Shown: positions 53,493 to 61,769 of the stretch, piece by piece | Layout of the letters: each line of letters starts with the position of its first letter | Position numbering within the stretch: the first letter of the stretch is position 1 | Source of the DNA: Microbulbifer flavimaris | GTDB taxonomy: Bacteria; Pseudomonadota; Gammaproteobacteria; Pseudomonadales; Cellvibrionaceae | Length of the DNA: 64,000 bases | Assembly: GCF_001641755.2 (NCBI RefSeq) | Contig: NZ_LRFG02000008.1 | Span: 1-64,000, forward strand | Direction: 5' to 3' | Made by a program: the position numbers and the translations under genes | Notes under the pieces: generated by a model | Databases searched by the model: none | The model's input: only the letters and a program-made list of their open reading frames with translations | What the model was told of the DNA's origin: nothing

Positions 53493-53522
53493 CGCCTGGG
53501 TTCTCAGGCGTCTCTTATTCTC
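53493..53522 (+). terminator. Possible weak terminator of queF
   Basis: CGCCTG (53493-53498) pairs with CAGGCG (53505-53510), followed by TCTCTTATTCTC. The stem is short and the T tract is broken, so this is tentative. Confidence 0.3.
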
Positions 53523-53629
53523 AACAACAGGCCCTGCCTGCCCCAGGCGCGGAAGCAGCCTCCGGCACCATGCCGTTCCACCGACTAGGCTTGCAGCAAT
53601 AGTTTGGTTTGGCTGGCGGGGTGACCGTA

Positions 53630-54151
53630 ATGAGTGAGGCAAGGACTTCCGGGAGAACCATCACGGTTCTCGGCGTGGTGACAATCATTCTGGGGGTTTG
53701 CGTGCTGCTGGCGCCGAGCCTGACCGGCTTTTCGATCGCCTTGTTGATCGGAATGCTGGTGCTGGTTGGCGGCGTGTTCAGGCTGGTTTGGGCACTCCGG
53801 GCGGGCAGTTTTGGCAAGGGCGCGCTGGGTATTGCCCTTGGACTGCTCACCATTCTGGCCGGGATTATTCTGCTCACCAATCCGGTGCTATTGTCGGGAA
53901 TGCTGACGATCCTGCTCGCGGTCTACTTCATCGTCGATGGCATAGCGGAGCTCGCGGCCGGGTTGGGCACGGCGGGGGCTGGGGGCCGGGGGTGGCTGAT
54001 TTTCGGCGGCATTGTTTCCATCCTGCTGGGGATCATGCTCTGGGCCCAGTTCCCATTCTCCGGTGTCTGGGCACTGGGTATTCTGTTCGGCATCAAGCTG
54101 TTCTTCGTTGGCATGATCATGATCGCCGGAGGGCGGGCATTGCGGACATAA
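53630..54151 (+). CDS. HdeD-like membrane protein (DUF308)
   Basis: A protein of about 173 residues. The ATG at 53630 has a GGCGGGG site 8 bases upstream. Six short helices in three pairs (LGVVTIILGVCVLLAP, IALLIGMLVLVGGVFRLVWAL and so on) are the DUF308/HdeD pattern. HdeD is linked to acid tolerance at high cell density in E. coli, but the family role is broad. The next gene starts 10 bases after the stop. Confidence 0.85.
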   Translation: MSEARTSGRTITVLGVVTIILGVCVLLAPSLTGFSIALLIGMLVLVGGVFRLVWALRAGSFGKGALGIALGLLTILAGIILLTNPVLLSGMLTILLAVYFIVDGIAELAAGLGTAGAGGRGWLIFGGIVSILLGIMLWAQFPFSGVWALGILFGIKLFFVGMIMIAGGRALRT

Positions 54152-54161
54152 CCGACTGCTG

Positions 54162-55604
54162 ATGTCTCTCTGGCCTGTCGTACGATTTTGTCTTGCCTGT
54201 CTGTTGGGGGTGGTGTTTACCCTCATAGTCGGCTTCGCCCTCTACATCGGCCGTCTGCCCGAGTTGCAGATCTGGCACACGACGCCCCTCGATGAGGAAT
54301 TCACTGAGCGGGCCGACATCAGCACCCTCACGGAGTACCTTGACCTGGAGCAGCGGCTCTTCGCTCAGCTCGATCGGGAGATATACCAGCGTACCCCACC
54401 CGCCGGACCAACCACCCTGAACCGATTTCAGCGCGACAGCCTTGCCGACCCGGCGCGCTGGCCGCGCAACTGGAACCGGACCTTCCTGCTGGAGACGCGG
54501 AGTCCGAGGGCCATGGTCCTGCTGCTGCACGGCCTCACGGATGCCCCCTACAGCCTGAGGCAAATGGGAGAACGCTTGCACGCGGCAGGAGCCACCGTAC
54601 TGGGGCTGCGTATTCCAGGGCATGGCACGGCGCCATCTGGCCTGGTATCGGTCAGCTGGCAGGACATGGCCGCCGCTGTCCGGATTGCCACGGCGCATCT
54701 CGCTGCTGAGGGGGCAGGGCGGCCACTTTACATTGTCGGCTACTCAAACGGTGCCGCACTCGCCGTCCATTATGCGCTGGCGGCGCTCGAGGAGCCGACC
54801 CTGCCACAGGTGGAGAAGCTGGTGCTGATCTCGCCGGAAATCGGCGTCGCACCTGCGGCGGCGCTGGCGATCTGGCAGGCCCGTCTCGGGGATCTGCTCG
54901 GAATTGAAAAACTCCAGTGGAACGGTGTGGCAGCGCTCGAGTACGAGCCGTTCAAGTACGGCTCCTTTGCGGTCAATGGCGGCGTGCTGTCTCACGAGAT
55001 AACCGCGGAAATCAGGCGTCGTGTACGATCCCTGGCAGGCAGTGGAGCACTTGCCCGGATGCCGCGGATACTGTCGTTTTCATCGCTGATCGATGCCACA
55101 GTCGAGGCGCCGGACCTGGTGGAGCACCTCTACAACCAGCTGCCGGCAGGAGGTCACGAGCTGGTGCTGTTTGATGTGAACCGCCAGGCGGGTATCGAAC
55201 ATCTGCTGAGCTGGAAGCCCGATCGTATGATCAAGGCGCTTCGGGCGGTGGAGGACAGGACGTACACCCTGACAGTGGTGACCAACCGCAGCGCCGATTC
55301 GTCGCGAATCGAAGCGCGCAGCTGGCTCCCGGGGGAGCAGGAATCGGCAAGTATCCCCCTGGACCTGGAGTGGCCGGAGAGTACCTACTCACTTTCCCAT
55401 GTTGCCCTGCCTTTCCCGCCGGACGATTCCATTTATGGAGGCTATCCCGGTGGGCCGGGCTCGAGTGTTCGGCTCGGTAATCTGGCCCTGCGTGGCGAGC
55501 GGGGCGCGCTTGTAATCGGAGCGTCGACGCAGCTGCGCTTGCGCTGGAACCCGTTTTACTCGTGGATGGAGGACCGATCAGTGGAGTTTTTGCAGCTGGA
55601 CTGA
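54162..55604 (+). CDS. Membrane-anchored alpha/beta hydrolase
   Basis: A 480-residue protein with an N-terminal membrane anchor (about residues 10-30) and an alpha/beta hydrolase core. The oxyanion loop is LLHGLTDAPYSLR, the nucleophile is Ser195 in GYSNG, and the region PGHGTAPSG is typical of monoglyceride lipase-like serine hydrolases. A C-terminal extension of about 130 residues continues the fold or adds a beta-rich segment. Substrate unknown. It is closely behind the HdeD-like gene and probably co-transcribed. Confidence 0.83.
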   Translation: MSLWPVVRFCLACLLGVVFTLIVGFALYIGRLPELQIWHTTPLDEEFTERADISTLTEYLDLEQRLFAQLDREIYQRTPPAGPTTLNRFQRDSLADPARWPRNWNRTFLLETRSPRAMVLLLHGLTDAPYSLRQMGERLHAAGATVLGLRIPGHGTAPSGLVSVSWQDMAAAVRIATAHLAAEGAGRPLYIVGYSNGAALAVHYALAALEEPTLPQVEKLVLISPEIGVAPAAALAIWQARLGDLLGIEKLQWNGVAALEYEPFKYGSFAVNGGVLSHEITAEIRRRVRSLAGSGALARMPRILSFSSLIDATVEAPDLVEHLYNQLPAGGHELVLFDVNRQAGIEHLLSWKPDRMIKALRAVEDRTYTLTVVTNRSADSSRIEARSWLPGEQESASIPLDLEWPESTYSLSHVALPFPPDDSIYGGYPGGPGSSVRLGNLALRGERGALVIGASTQLRLRWNPFYSWMEDRSVEFLQLD

Positions 55605-55659
55605 TCTGCCAGCTCGCCAACCGCTTCCCGACGCGAGTGAGCTGACAGAGGGGCGGGGA

Positions 55660-57117
55660 TCAGATGATGACTTTTTTCTTCAGTGTCTCCGCCGCTTTCT
55701 CCAGCGAGCGCAGCACCTTTTCCCGGTCGTAATTGCGGATCTTGTCGGTATCCATATGCATGGAGAAACCGGGTGCGTGTTCCTCCAGGTAGCTCTGCTG
55801 CCCACCCAGGTTCTTGCGCAGGTCGGTGACCTGATAGACCTTCACCGGCGTGCTGAAGCCTTTTACGTTTACCAGGCCGCGGTCACGGCACATGACCGAG
55901 TGCTTGATCAATGCCCAGGTCTCGTGGCTGATCAGGATCTCCCCGGGCTGCGCAGCGCCTTCAAGCCGCGCGGCGAGGTTCACATGGGTGCCCATTACGG
56001 TGTAGGACTGGTGGTTGGCCGTGCCGAAAATCCCCACGGTGCAGTAGCCGGTGTTGATGCCCATGCGCACCTGCAACGGACGGGAGATGCCCTTGTTGTA
56101 CCACTCCTGCTTCATTTCGGTGACGCGCTTGCGCATGGCCAGGGCCATGGCGACACAGCGCAGGGCATCGGACTTGGGGCCCTTGCTCTCGTCGTCCCCG
56201 AATACCACCATCACCGCATCGCCGATGAACTTGTCGATGGTGCCGCCGTATTGCCCGGCGATACGGGCCATTTCCGACAGGTAGCCGTTCAGCAGCTCGG
56301 TAAAAGTCTCGGCCTCCAGCTCCTCGGTCAGCTGGCTGAAATCCTTGATATCAGAAAAGAACACCGTCAGCAGCTTGCGCTCGGTAACAAGCTCATTTTC
56401 CTTGCCGTTGGTCACTGCCCGCCAGAGGCGCTGGGGCAGGTACTTGGAGAGCTTGTAGGTGCGCATCTTGCTCACGTGCTGCTCGGCTGACAGAGTGCGG
56501 TTCTCCTGCTTCAGTGTCGAGATCTGCTTGTGGGTATAGAAGGCGTGCGCGCAGAAATAGGTAAAGACACCGATCAGGCTGGCAGCGCTGATGGTCAGAT
56601 CCGCATTCACGACCATGGCCGGCTCGTGGATCAGGTAGCCGGACCCGACCCCCAGCAGCAGCCCGGTATTGTGTTCAAACCAGCGCCGTCCGCCCCCCGC
56701 CGTGAGGGCATTGAACTGCACCATGGTCACGAACAGCAGGGTAGGGAGCAGATTGAAGTTGGCCAGCGCGATAGCAACGCCAATCAGGGTGGCATCGGTG
56801 AAAGACAACCAGCGCTGCACCACCGCAGCGTTCTCGGTGGAAGCGCGGCTGGAAATACGGAAAGCCAGCCCGATATACACCAACAGCAACCCTGCCATGC
56901 CCAGGGTGATGCTCTTGTCCAGGTTCCACGGCGCTGACCAGTTGACTGCATTTAAGAGGGTGCCCGCCGCGGCGAAACAGATAAGAGCGCGGAAATAGAA
57001 CGGATAACGGGAATCGACGTTCCGCCGGGATGCTTCCACTGGCCGGTTCTGCATTGGTATTTCTTTGTCCGATATGTGCAGATAGAGATCGAAGGCTGGC
57101 GCCCTCGATGGGGACAT
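55660..57117 (-). CDS. Membrane-bound class III adenylate cyclase
   Basis: A protein of up to 485 residues. The ATG at 57117 is the longest start; the ATG at 57054 (MQNRPVEASRR) is equally likely. About six membrane helices lie within residues 40-195, followed by a helical linker (KQISTLKQENRTLSAEQ) and the cyclase domain. Metal-binding Asp residues are in FFSDIKDFSQL and GDAVMVVFGD, and the substrate Lys is in DKFIGD. The second base-recognition position is Thr in SYTVMGTHVNLAARLE, the mark of the class IIIb branch, often stimulated by bicarbonate. It should make cAMP. Confidence 0.9.
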   Translation of the reverse strand: MSPSRAPAFDLYLHISDKEIPMQNRPVEASRRNVDSRYPFYFRALICFAAAGTLLNAVNWSAPWNLDKSITLGMAGLLLVYIGLAFRISSRASTENAAVVQRWLSFTDATLIGVAIALANFNLLPTLLFVTMVQFNALTAGGGRRWFEHNTGLLLGVGSGYLIHEPAMVVNADLTISAASLIGVFTYFCAHAFYTHKQISTLKQENRTLSAEQHVSKMRTYKLSKYLPQRLWRAVTNGKENELVTERKLLTVFFSDIKDFSQLTEELEAETFTELLNGYLSEMARIAGQYGGTIDKFIGDAVMVVFGDDESKGPKSDALRCVAMALAMRKRVTEMKQEWYNKGISRPLQVRMGINTGYCTVGIFGTANHQSYTVMGTHVNLAARLEGAAQPGEILISHETWALIKHSVMCRDRGLVNVKGFSTPVKVYQVTDLRKNLGGQQSYLEEHAPGFSMHMDTDKIRNYDREKVLRSLEKAAETLKKKVII

Positions 57118-57297
57118 GCCCCGGATTTATTCTTGTGGTGCCGTTCACAGACAGCTGCCCAAGTTTACTCCGGGCGCGATGATAATGCGACAGGGCTGTC
57201 GTCTCTGGTCAAAAACGGACAGATCTGTGAGGTCCCCGCCGCCATGCAGTAGAATGCGCCCCCTGAATGACAAGTTGATGTAAAGGGGGAGAGACCG

Positions 57298-57864
57298 ATG
57301 GACGCCCTGGAGGCCCTTCATAACCGCGTATCCGTGGGAAAACTGACCGACCCCGCCCCCAGCGAGGCGCAGCGGGAGAACATATTCCGTGCCGCCCTAC
57401 GCGCCGCGGACCACGCCGCCCTGCGCCCCTGGCGCTTCCTGCAGGTGGAGGGCGAGGCCCGACGGCACCTGGGTGAGCTGTTCCTCCGCGCCGCAGAGGC
57501 CGAGAGCGACACCCCCCTGCCAGCGGACAAGCGTGACAAGACTCGGGCCATGCCCCTGCGGGCGCCCTTGATCCTGGTGGCCATCACCTGCCTTAAGGAG
57601 CATCCCAAGGTGCCCCATCACGAACAGCACCTCTCTACCGCTGGCGCGGTCCAGGCCATGCTGACCGCCGCCTTCGCCGAGGGCGTCGGGGCCTACTGGC
57701 GCACCGGTCCGCTCGCCTACAATCCGGTAGTGGCAGAGGGCCTGGGACTGGCGGAGAACGAGCGCATCGACGGCTTCATCTACCTGGGCACCCCGGGCAA
57801 AGCCCCCCGCCGGGCCCCGGAACTGGCCACCGGCGACTTTTTTTCGCACTGGAATGCCCCCTAA
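57298..57864 (+). CDS. Nitroreductase family protein, YdjA-like
   Basis: A 188-residue FMN-binding oxidoreductase of the short YdjA type. Key blocks are LHNRVSVGKLTDPAPS at the start, the FMN contact ADHAALRPWRFLQVEG, and GAVQAMLTAAFAEGVGAYWRTG. It reduces nitro compounds or other acceptors with NAD(P)H; the natural substrate is unclear. It is a single gene, ahead of tRNA-Ser. Confidence 0.9.
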   Translation: MDALEALHNRVSVGKLTDPAPSEAQRENIFRAALRAADHAALRPWRFLQVEGEARRHLGELFLRAAEAESDTPLPADKRDKTRAMPLRAPLILVAITCLKEHPKVPHHEQHLSTAGAVQAMLTAAFAEGVGAYWRTGPLAYNPVVAEGLGLAENERIDGFIYLGTPGKAPRRAPELATGDFFSHWNAP

Positions 57865-57867
57865 GGG

Positions 57868-57896
57868 TTGCACCCCGCGCCGGCTTTCTGTAAAGT
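57868..57896 (+). promoter_or_regulatory. Candidate promoter of tRNA-Ser
   Basis: TTGCAC (57868-57873), a 17-base spacer and TAAAGT (57891-57896), followed by a GCGCGC discriminator. It lies about 130 bases upstream of the tRNA, farther than usual, so the assignment is tentative. Confidence 0.45.
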
Positions 57897-58024
57897 GCGC
57901 GCTCGCTGGACGGGACGTATGTTCCTGATTAGCAAAGCAATTTTCCCCGGCGAGCATCGCGGGAGGAAAGTTGAGGCAGACGTGCCGGGCACCTGGGCGT
58001 GCTCAAAACGTGACAATCAGTTTC

Positions 58025-58112
58025 GGTGAGGTGTCCGAGTGGTCGAAGGAGCACGCCTGGAAAGTGTGTATGTCGAAAGGCATCGAGGGTTCGAATCCCT
58101 CCCTCACCGCCA
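58025..58112 (+). tRNA. tRNA-Ser (anticodon GGA)
   Basis: An 88-nt class II tRNA with encoded CCA. Acceptor GGTGAGG/CCTCACC, anticodon loop CTGGAAA (GGA), a long variable arm (TATGTCGAAAGGCATC), and T-loop TTCGAAT. Confidence 0.97.
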
Positions 58113-58118
58113 TTAAAC

Positions 58119-58148
58119 AAAAAAGCCCGGCAAATGCCGGGCTTTTTT
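58119..58148 (+). terminator. Terminator of tRNA-Ser
   Basis: GCCCGGCA (58125-58132) pairs with TGCCGGGC (58135-58142), flanked by an A run and T6. Confidence 0.93.
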
Positions 58149-58775
58149 GTTTAATCGTGGCGAGGGGGATCTGGATGAGGACCCCGTTCGAGCCGGAGGC
58201 AGCGAAGCTGCCGGAGACCAGCGAGCGCAGCGAAGCTAATCCCTCCCAAATCTTCACCCTGAACTTACTCTGTGCTCAACCGTACTCTTCTGTCTAACCG
58301 CATTACAGGCGGGCGAGAACCCTCGCGGTTCGACCAACTCGCGCAGCGAGTTGGGACCGAGGCGCAGCCGAGCCCGCAGGGTCAAAGCACGCTTCAGCGT
58401 GGTTTGAGTCCATCCCTCCCGTATTCTCACTCCGAACCTGATCATTGCACTCGCCGGCCTCTTGTCTAACCGCATTACAGGCGGGCGAGAACCCTCGCGG
58501 TTCGACCATCTCGCGCAGCGAGTTGGGACCGAGGCGCAGCCGAGCCCGCAGGGTCAAAGCACGCTTCAGTGTGGTTTGAGTCCATCCCTCCCGTATTCTC
58601 ACTCCGAACCTGATCATTGCACTCGCCGGCCTTTTGTCTAACCGCATTGCTGGCGGGCGAGAACCCTCGCGGTTCGACCAACTCGCGCAGCGAGTTGGGA
58701 CCGAGGCAAAGCCGAGCCCGCAGGGTCAAAACACGCCAACGCATATTTTGCGTCCATCCCACCCGGTTCCCATCA
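58149..58775 (+). repeat. 172-bp tandem tail repeats behind tRNA-Ser
   Basis: One diverged unit (58149-58291) is followed by copies starting at 58292, 58464 and 58636, exactly 172 bp apart; the last decays after about 58740. Each has GCGAG-AACC-CTCGC, a near-perfect stem (CAACTCGC-GCA-GCGAGTTG; CATCTCGC in copy 2), GGGACCGAGG, then CACGC-TTCA-GCGTG, and GGTTTGAGTCCATCCCTCCC, a degenerate copy of the tRNA-Ser T-arm and acceptor end. Short frames in these repeats are not proteins. The remaining 58776-59059 holds only a possible FNR site. Confidence 0.85.
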
Positions 58776-58900
58776 ACAGGCAAAACCCAGCTGGCGCTTT
58801 TCTCCTCTTTTCCTCCATGGCCGTAAAAAACCTCTAGCCATCCTCCCCTGGTTTTCCCTGCTCCCTCGCGGGCCTGCGCGGACGGTAATGCCGACGGCGC

Positions 58901-58914
58901 TTGATCTAGATCAG
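58901..58914 (+). promoter_or_regulatory. Candidate FNR/ANR box
   Basis: TTGATCTAGATCAG matches 9 of the 10 fixed bases of TTGAT-N4-ATCAA. It lies about 146 bases upstream of the GCS2-type gene. I saw no other equally good match in intergenic DNA of the window, but I could not scan systematically. Confidence 0.4.
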
Positions 58915-59059
58915 AGAAGCGACATTTACGCGACAGCAATAGGGTGCAATGTCTCCTGACCCCTCGCTCTTTGGATTATGCTGGCCTGTATAACACGGTG
59001 GCCTGACGTGCTCGGGCTAAGAGCGTATAAACGATAGCGAGAACTGCCGGGAGCTTCCT

Positions 59060-60505
59060 ATGGGCCAGGAAATAGCCAGCACAGAATTCAATGAAGCGGA
59101 CGAAGAGGAATTTCGGCGCCGGCTCCGTGAAGAGACCAATATTCTCAACCGCTGGTTCAAACAGGGGCGGTTCGAGGTGCCGGAGAGTCCCATGTGTGGG
59201 CTGGAGCTCGAAGGTTGGCTCACGGACAGCGATTTCGTGCCAGCACCGGAGAGTGAGGCATTTCTCACTGAGGTAAACGATGAGCTGGTGGTACCGGAAA
59301 TCTCGCGTTTCAATTTTGAGCTGAATAGTATCCCGGCCAAAATTGGTAACACCGTATTCAGCGACTTGAACCGCAGCCTGTCGGCACTCTGGAAGCGCTG
59401 TACCCGACAGGCTGAGTCGATGGGGTTGCGAGCCATCGCGATCGGCTCACTACCCACCATCCGCGCCAATATGCTCACGCTGGAGCACATCTATCCGAGC
59501 AAGAGATACTTTGCCCTGAACAATCGGGTGATGGAGTTGCGGCGCAATCAGCCGACGGTGCTGTCCCTGGAGGGCAAGGAGGTGCTGCGGGTCTCCCATC
59601 CGGACATCATGCTCGAGGCCGCAGCGACTTCCGTACAGGTGCACTTGCAGGTTGCACTTGCCGAAGGCAAGCGGTTCTTCAATGCATCCACCATTGCCTC
59701 GCCGTTCATGGCTGCCGTTGCGGCCAATTCCCCGTTCCTGTACGGCAAGGCACTCTGGAGCGAGACCCGCATCCCGATCTTCGAACAGGCAGTCAATCTG
59801 GGCAGTTTCCGTAACCTGGATGGCTCGGTGGCGAAGCGGGTTTCCCTTGGCAATGGCTATGTGCGCGAATCCCTGTTGGAGCTGTTCCTGGAGAACCTGG
59901 ACGGTTACCCGGTGTTGCTGCCGGACAACTACGACCGCACCCCGGAGGAGCTCAGCCACCTGCGACTGCACAACGGCACCATCTGGCGCTGGAACCGGCC
60001 GCTGATCGGAATCAGCAGCGACGGTACACCGCACCTGCGCATCGAGCACCGGGTTCCGTCATCAGGGCCCTCAATGCCCGATGTGGTTGCCAATACGGCG
60101 TTCTTCCTCGGACTGGCTACCTATCTCGCGCGCATGCCCGAGGTGCCGGAAGACCGGCTATCGTTTGCGGCGGTGAAAAGGAATTTCTTCCAGGCGTGCA
60201 AGTACGGCCTGAATGCCGAGATCGAATGGATTGATGGCAAAGTCTGGAACCTGCAGAGACTGGTGCTGGACGAATTGATCACTCCGGTGGAAGAGGCATT
60301 GGCTTCGCTGGATGTGGATCAGGACGACATTTACAAGTACATCTCCAGAATCATGCGGCCGCGGCTGATCAGTGGCCAGAATGGTTCCAACTGGCAGCGC
60401 GCGTACGTGAATACCCATGGGCCCAACTTCCAGCGGTTACTGGAAGCGTATTATCAGTATCAGAAGCAGGACATTCCGGTGCATGAATGGCGAAGTGAAG
60501 CTTAA
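59060..60505 (+). CDS. GCS2-type carboxylate-amine ligase (glutamate-cysteine ligase family)
   Basis: A 481-residue protein of the glutamine-synthetase-like ligase superfamily, glutamate-cysteine ligase family 2. The acidic metal site is in SPMCGLELEGWL and ISRFNFELNS, the nucleotide-binding region near HPDIMLEAAATSVQVHLQV, and a conserved Arg block in PHLRIEHRVPSSGPS. Such enzymes join an amine to a carboxylate with ATP. The true substrates are unknown; it is not a standard gshA. It overlaps the next gene, a predicted amide-cleaving M14 enzyme, by 23 bases, so the pair probably makes and trims or recycles one amide product. A possible FNR box lies upstream. Confidence 0.82.
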   Translation: MGQEIASTEFNEADEEEFRRRLREETNILNRWFKQGRFEVPESPMCGLELEGWLTDSDFVPAPESEAFLTEVNDELVVPEISRFNFELNSIPAKIGNTVFSDLNRSLSALWKRCTRQAESMGLRAIAIGSLPTIRANMLTLEHIYPSKRYFALNNRVMELRRNQPTVLSLEGKEVLRVSHPDIMLEAAATSVQVHLQVALAEGKRFFNASTIASPFMAAVAANSPFLYGKALWSETRIPIFEQAVNLGSFRNLDGSVAKRVSLGNGYVRESLLELFLENLDGYPVLLPDNYDRTPEELSHLRLHNGTIWRWNRPLIGISSDGTPHLRIEHRVPSSGPSMPDVVANTAFFLGLATYLARMPEVPEDRLSFAAVKRNFFQACKYGLNAEIEWIDGKVWNLQRLVLDELITPVEEALASLDVDQDDIYKYISRIMRPRLISGQNGSNWQRAYVNTHGPNFQRLLEAYYQYQKQDIPVHEWRSEA

Positions 60506-61496
60506 TTTTATTGAGGCACTGCCGGAGGCCTTTTTCGAAATCGACCATCCCGGCGAGCTGATCAACGTTTTTGACGGGCCCACGCTGATATCGCTGGAGG
60601 GGGCTGCCAGTGAACCGCTGATGATCAGCACGCTGCTACACGGTAATGAGACCACGGGTTTCTACGCTCTGCAGCAATTGCTGAGGCGCTACCAGGGCCG
60701 TCTGCCGCGCTCGCTGCTGATTTTCTTTGGCAACGTCCAGGCCGCGTCGGAGGGGGTCAGGCATCTTCCCGGTCAGCCGGATTTCAACCGAATCTGGGGC
60801 GGTGGGGAGTTCCCCGAAGCGCGAATGGCACGCCAGGTGCTTGAATATGCGCGCCGTCGACAGGTAATCGCCAATGTTGATATCCACAACACGACCGGGC
60901 GAAACCCCTACTACGCCTGTGTGAATCGAACCTCAGAGGACTTTCTGCGCCTTGCTACGGGCTTTACCGATATCGTGATCTATTTTACCGAGCCCCACGA
61001 GGTGAATTCGAACGCGTTCGCCAAGATTTGCCCCTCCGTCACCCTGGAATGTGGCCTGCCAGGTGTCCCGGAGGGGGTCGCTCATCTTTACCAGTATCTG
61101 GAGAAGCTACTGCTCACCGTGGGGTGCGATGAAAAGACTACAGGGGATTGCCGCATCTACCATACGGTTGCCCGCCTGAAACTGCCTTACTACTGCAAGT
61201 TTGACTTTGAATTCGAGGAGTATACAGAGAGCGACTTTTCGTTTACGCAGTCATTTGACCACTTCAACTTCCAGCGTATCAGCAAAGGCACTGTCATTGC
61301 GTATACGCGCCGTAACGGGCCCCACCTGGCGGTACTGGATAATCATGACAGGCTGGTAACGGAGAAGTACTTTGCGTTCGAGGATGGCAAAGTGATCGCC
61401 CTGCAGGATCTTATACCTTCCATGTTTACCACGGTGAAGGATGTGGCGCGGGAGGATTCGCTCGGATACCTGATGGAGCCTTATTCGGGAGAATAG
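60483..61496 (+). CDS. M14 family amidohydrolase (succinylglutamate desuccinylase/aspartoacylase-like)
   Basis: A protein of about 337 residues. The ATG at 60483 overlaps the ligase gene. Zinc ligands His53 and Glu56 (LLHGNET) and His135 (VDIHNTTG) are present, with catalytic Glu189 in VTLECG and substrate-binding residues in PDFNRIWGG (Asp100, Arg103). A C-terminal beta-rich domain follows, as in AstE and aspartoacylase. It should hydrolyse an N-acyl amino acid or a similar amide. The ast pathway neighbours of true AstE are absent, and the partner is a ligase instead. Confidence 0.83.
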   Translation: MNGEVKLNFIEALPEAFFEIDHPGELINVFDGPTLISLEGAASEPLMISTLLHGNETTGFYALQQLLRRYQGRLPRSLLIFFGNVQAASEGVRHLPGQPDFNRIWGGGEFPEARMARQVLEYARRRQVIANVDIHNTTGRNPYYACVNRTSEDFLRLATGFTDIVIYFTEPHEVNSNAFAKICPSVTLECGLPGVPEGVAHLYQYLEKLLLTVGCDEKTTGDCRIYHTVARLKLPYYCKFDFEFEEYTESDFSFTQSFDHFNFQRISKGTVIAYTRRNGPHLAVLDNHDRLVTEKYFAFEDGKVIALQDLIPSMFTTVKDVAREDSLGYLMEPYSGE

Positions 61497-61769
61497 GGGG
61501 GCTTCACTGGCAGACAATGTATTCTCTTGGGGGAGTATTTAACCCTAGTCCTTGGCAGGGCTCCGGCCACAATTCAAAGTGCAGGTAGAGTGCAGGTCTG
61601 GTAGGCGAAAAGCCACGCCTCACTAACTACCTCTCTTCATCTTCCGCTCTATCTCTCCCTCGCAGGCTGCCAGTGGGCTTGATAGCCGCACGGCAGCACT
61701 ATTTCATAAGGTCGTGCGATTGCTTTTTGATAAGTCGAACGTACCTTCGCATAGCGGCTGCTTTGCAAA

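Noticed and set aside
58149..58775. CRISPR array
   Set aside because: The 172-bp units are nearly identical throughout, with no alternation of short repeats and unique spacers, and no cas genes are near.
58254..58939. Several short open frames of 70-150 codons within the tRNA-Ser repeats
   Set aside because: They repeat the same peptide from each DNA copy and cover hairpins and tRNA remnants. Such frames are a common source of false gene calls behind tRNAs.
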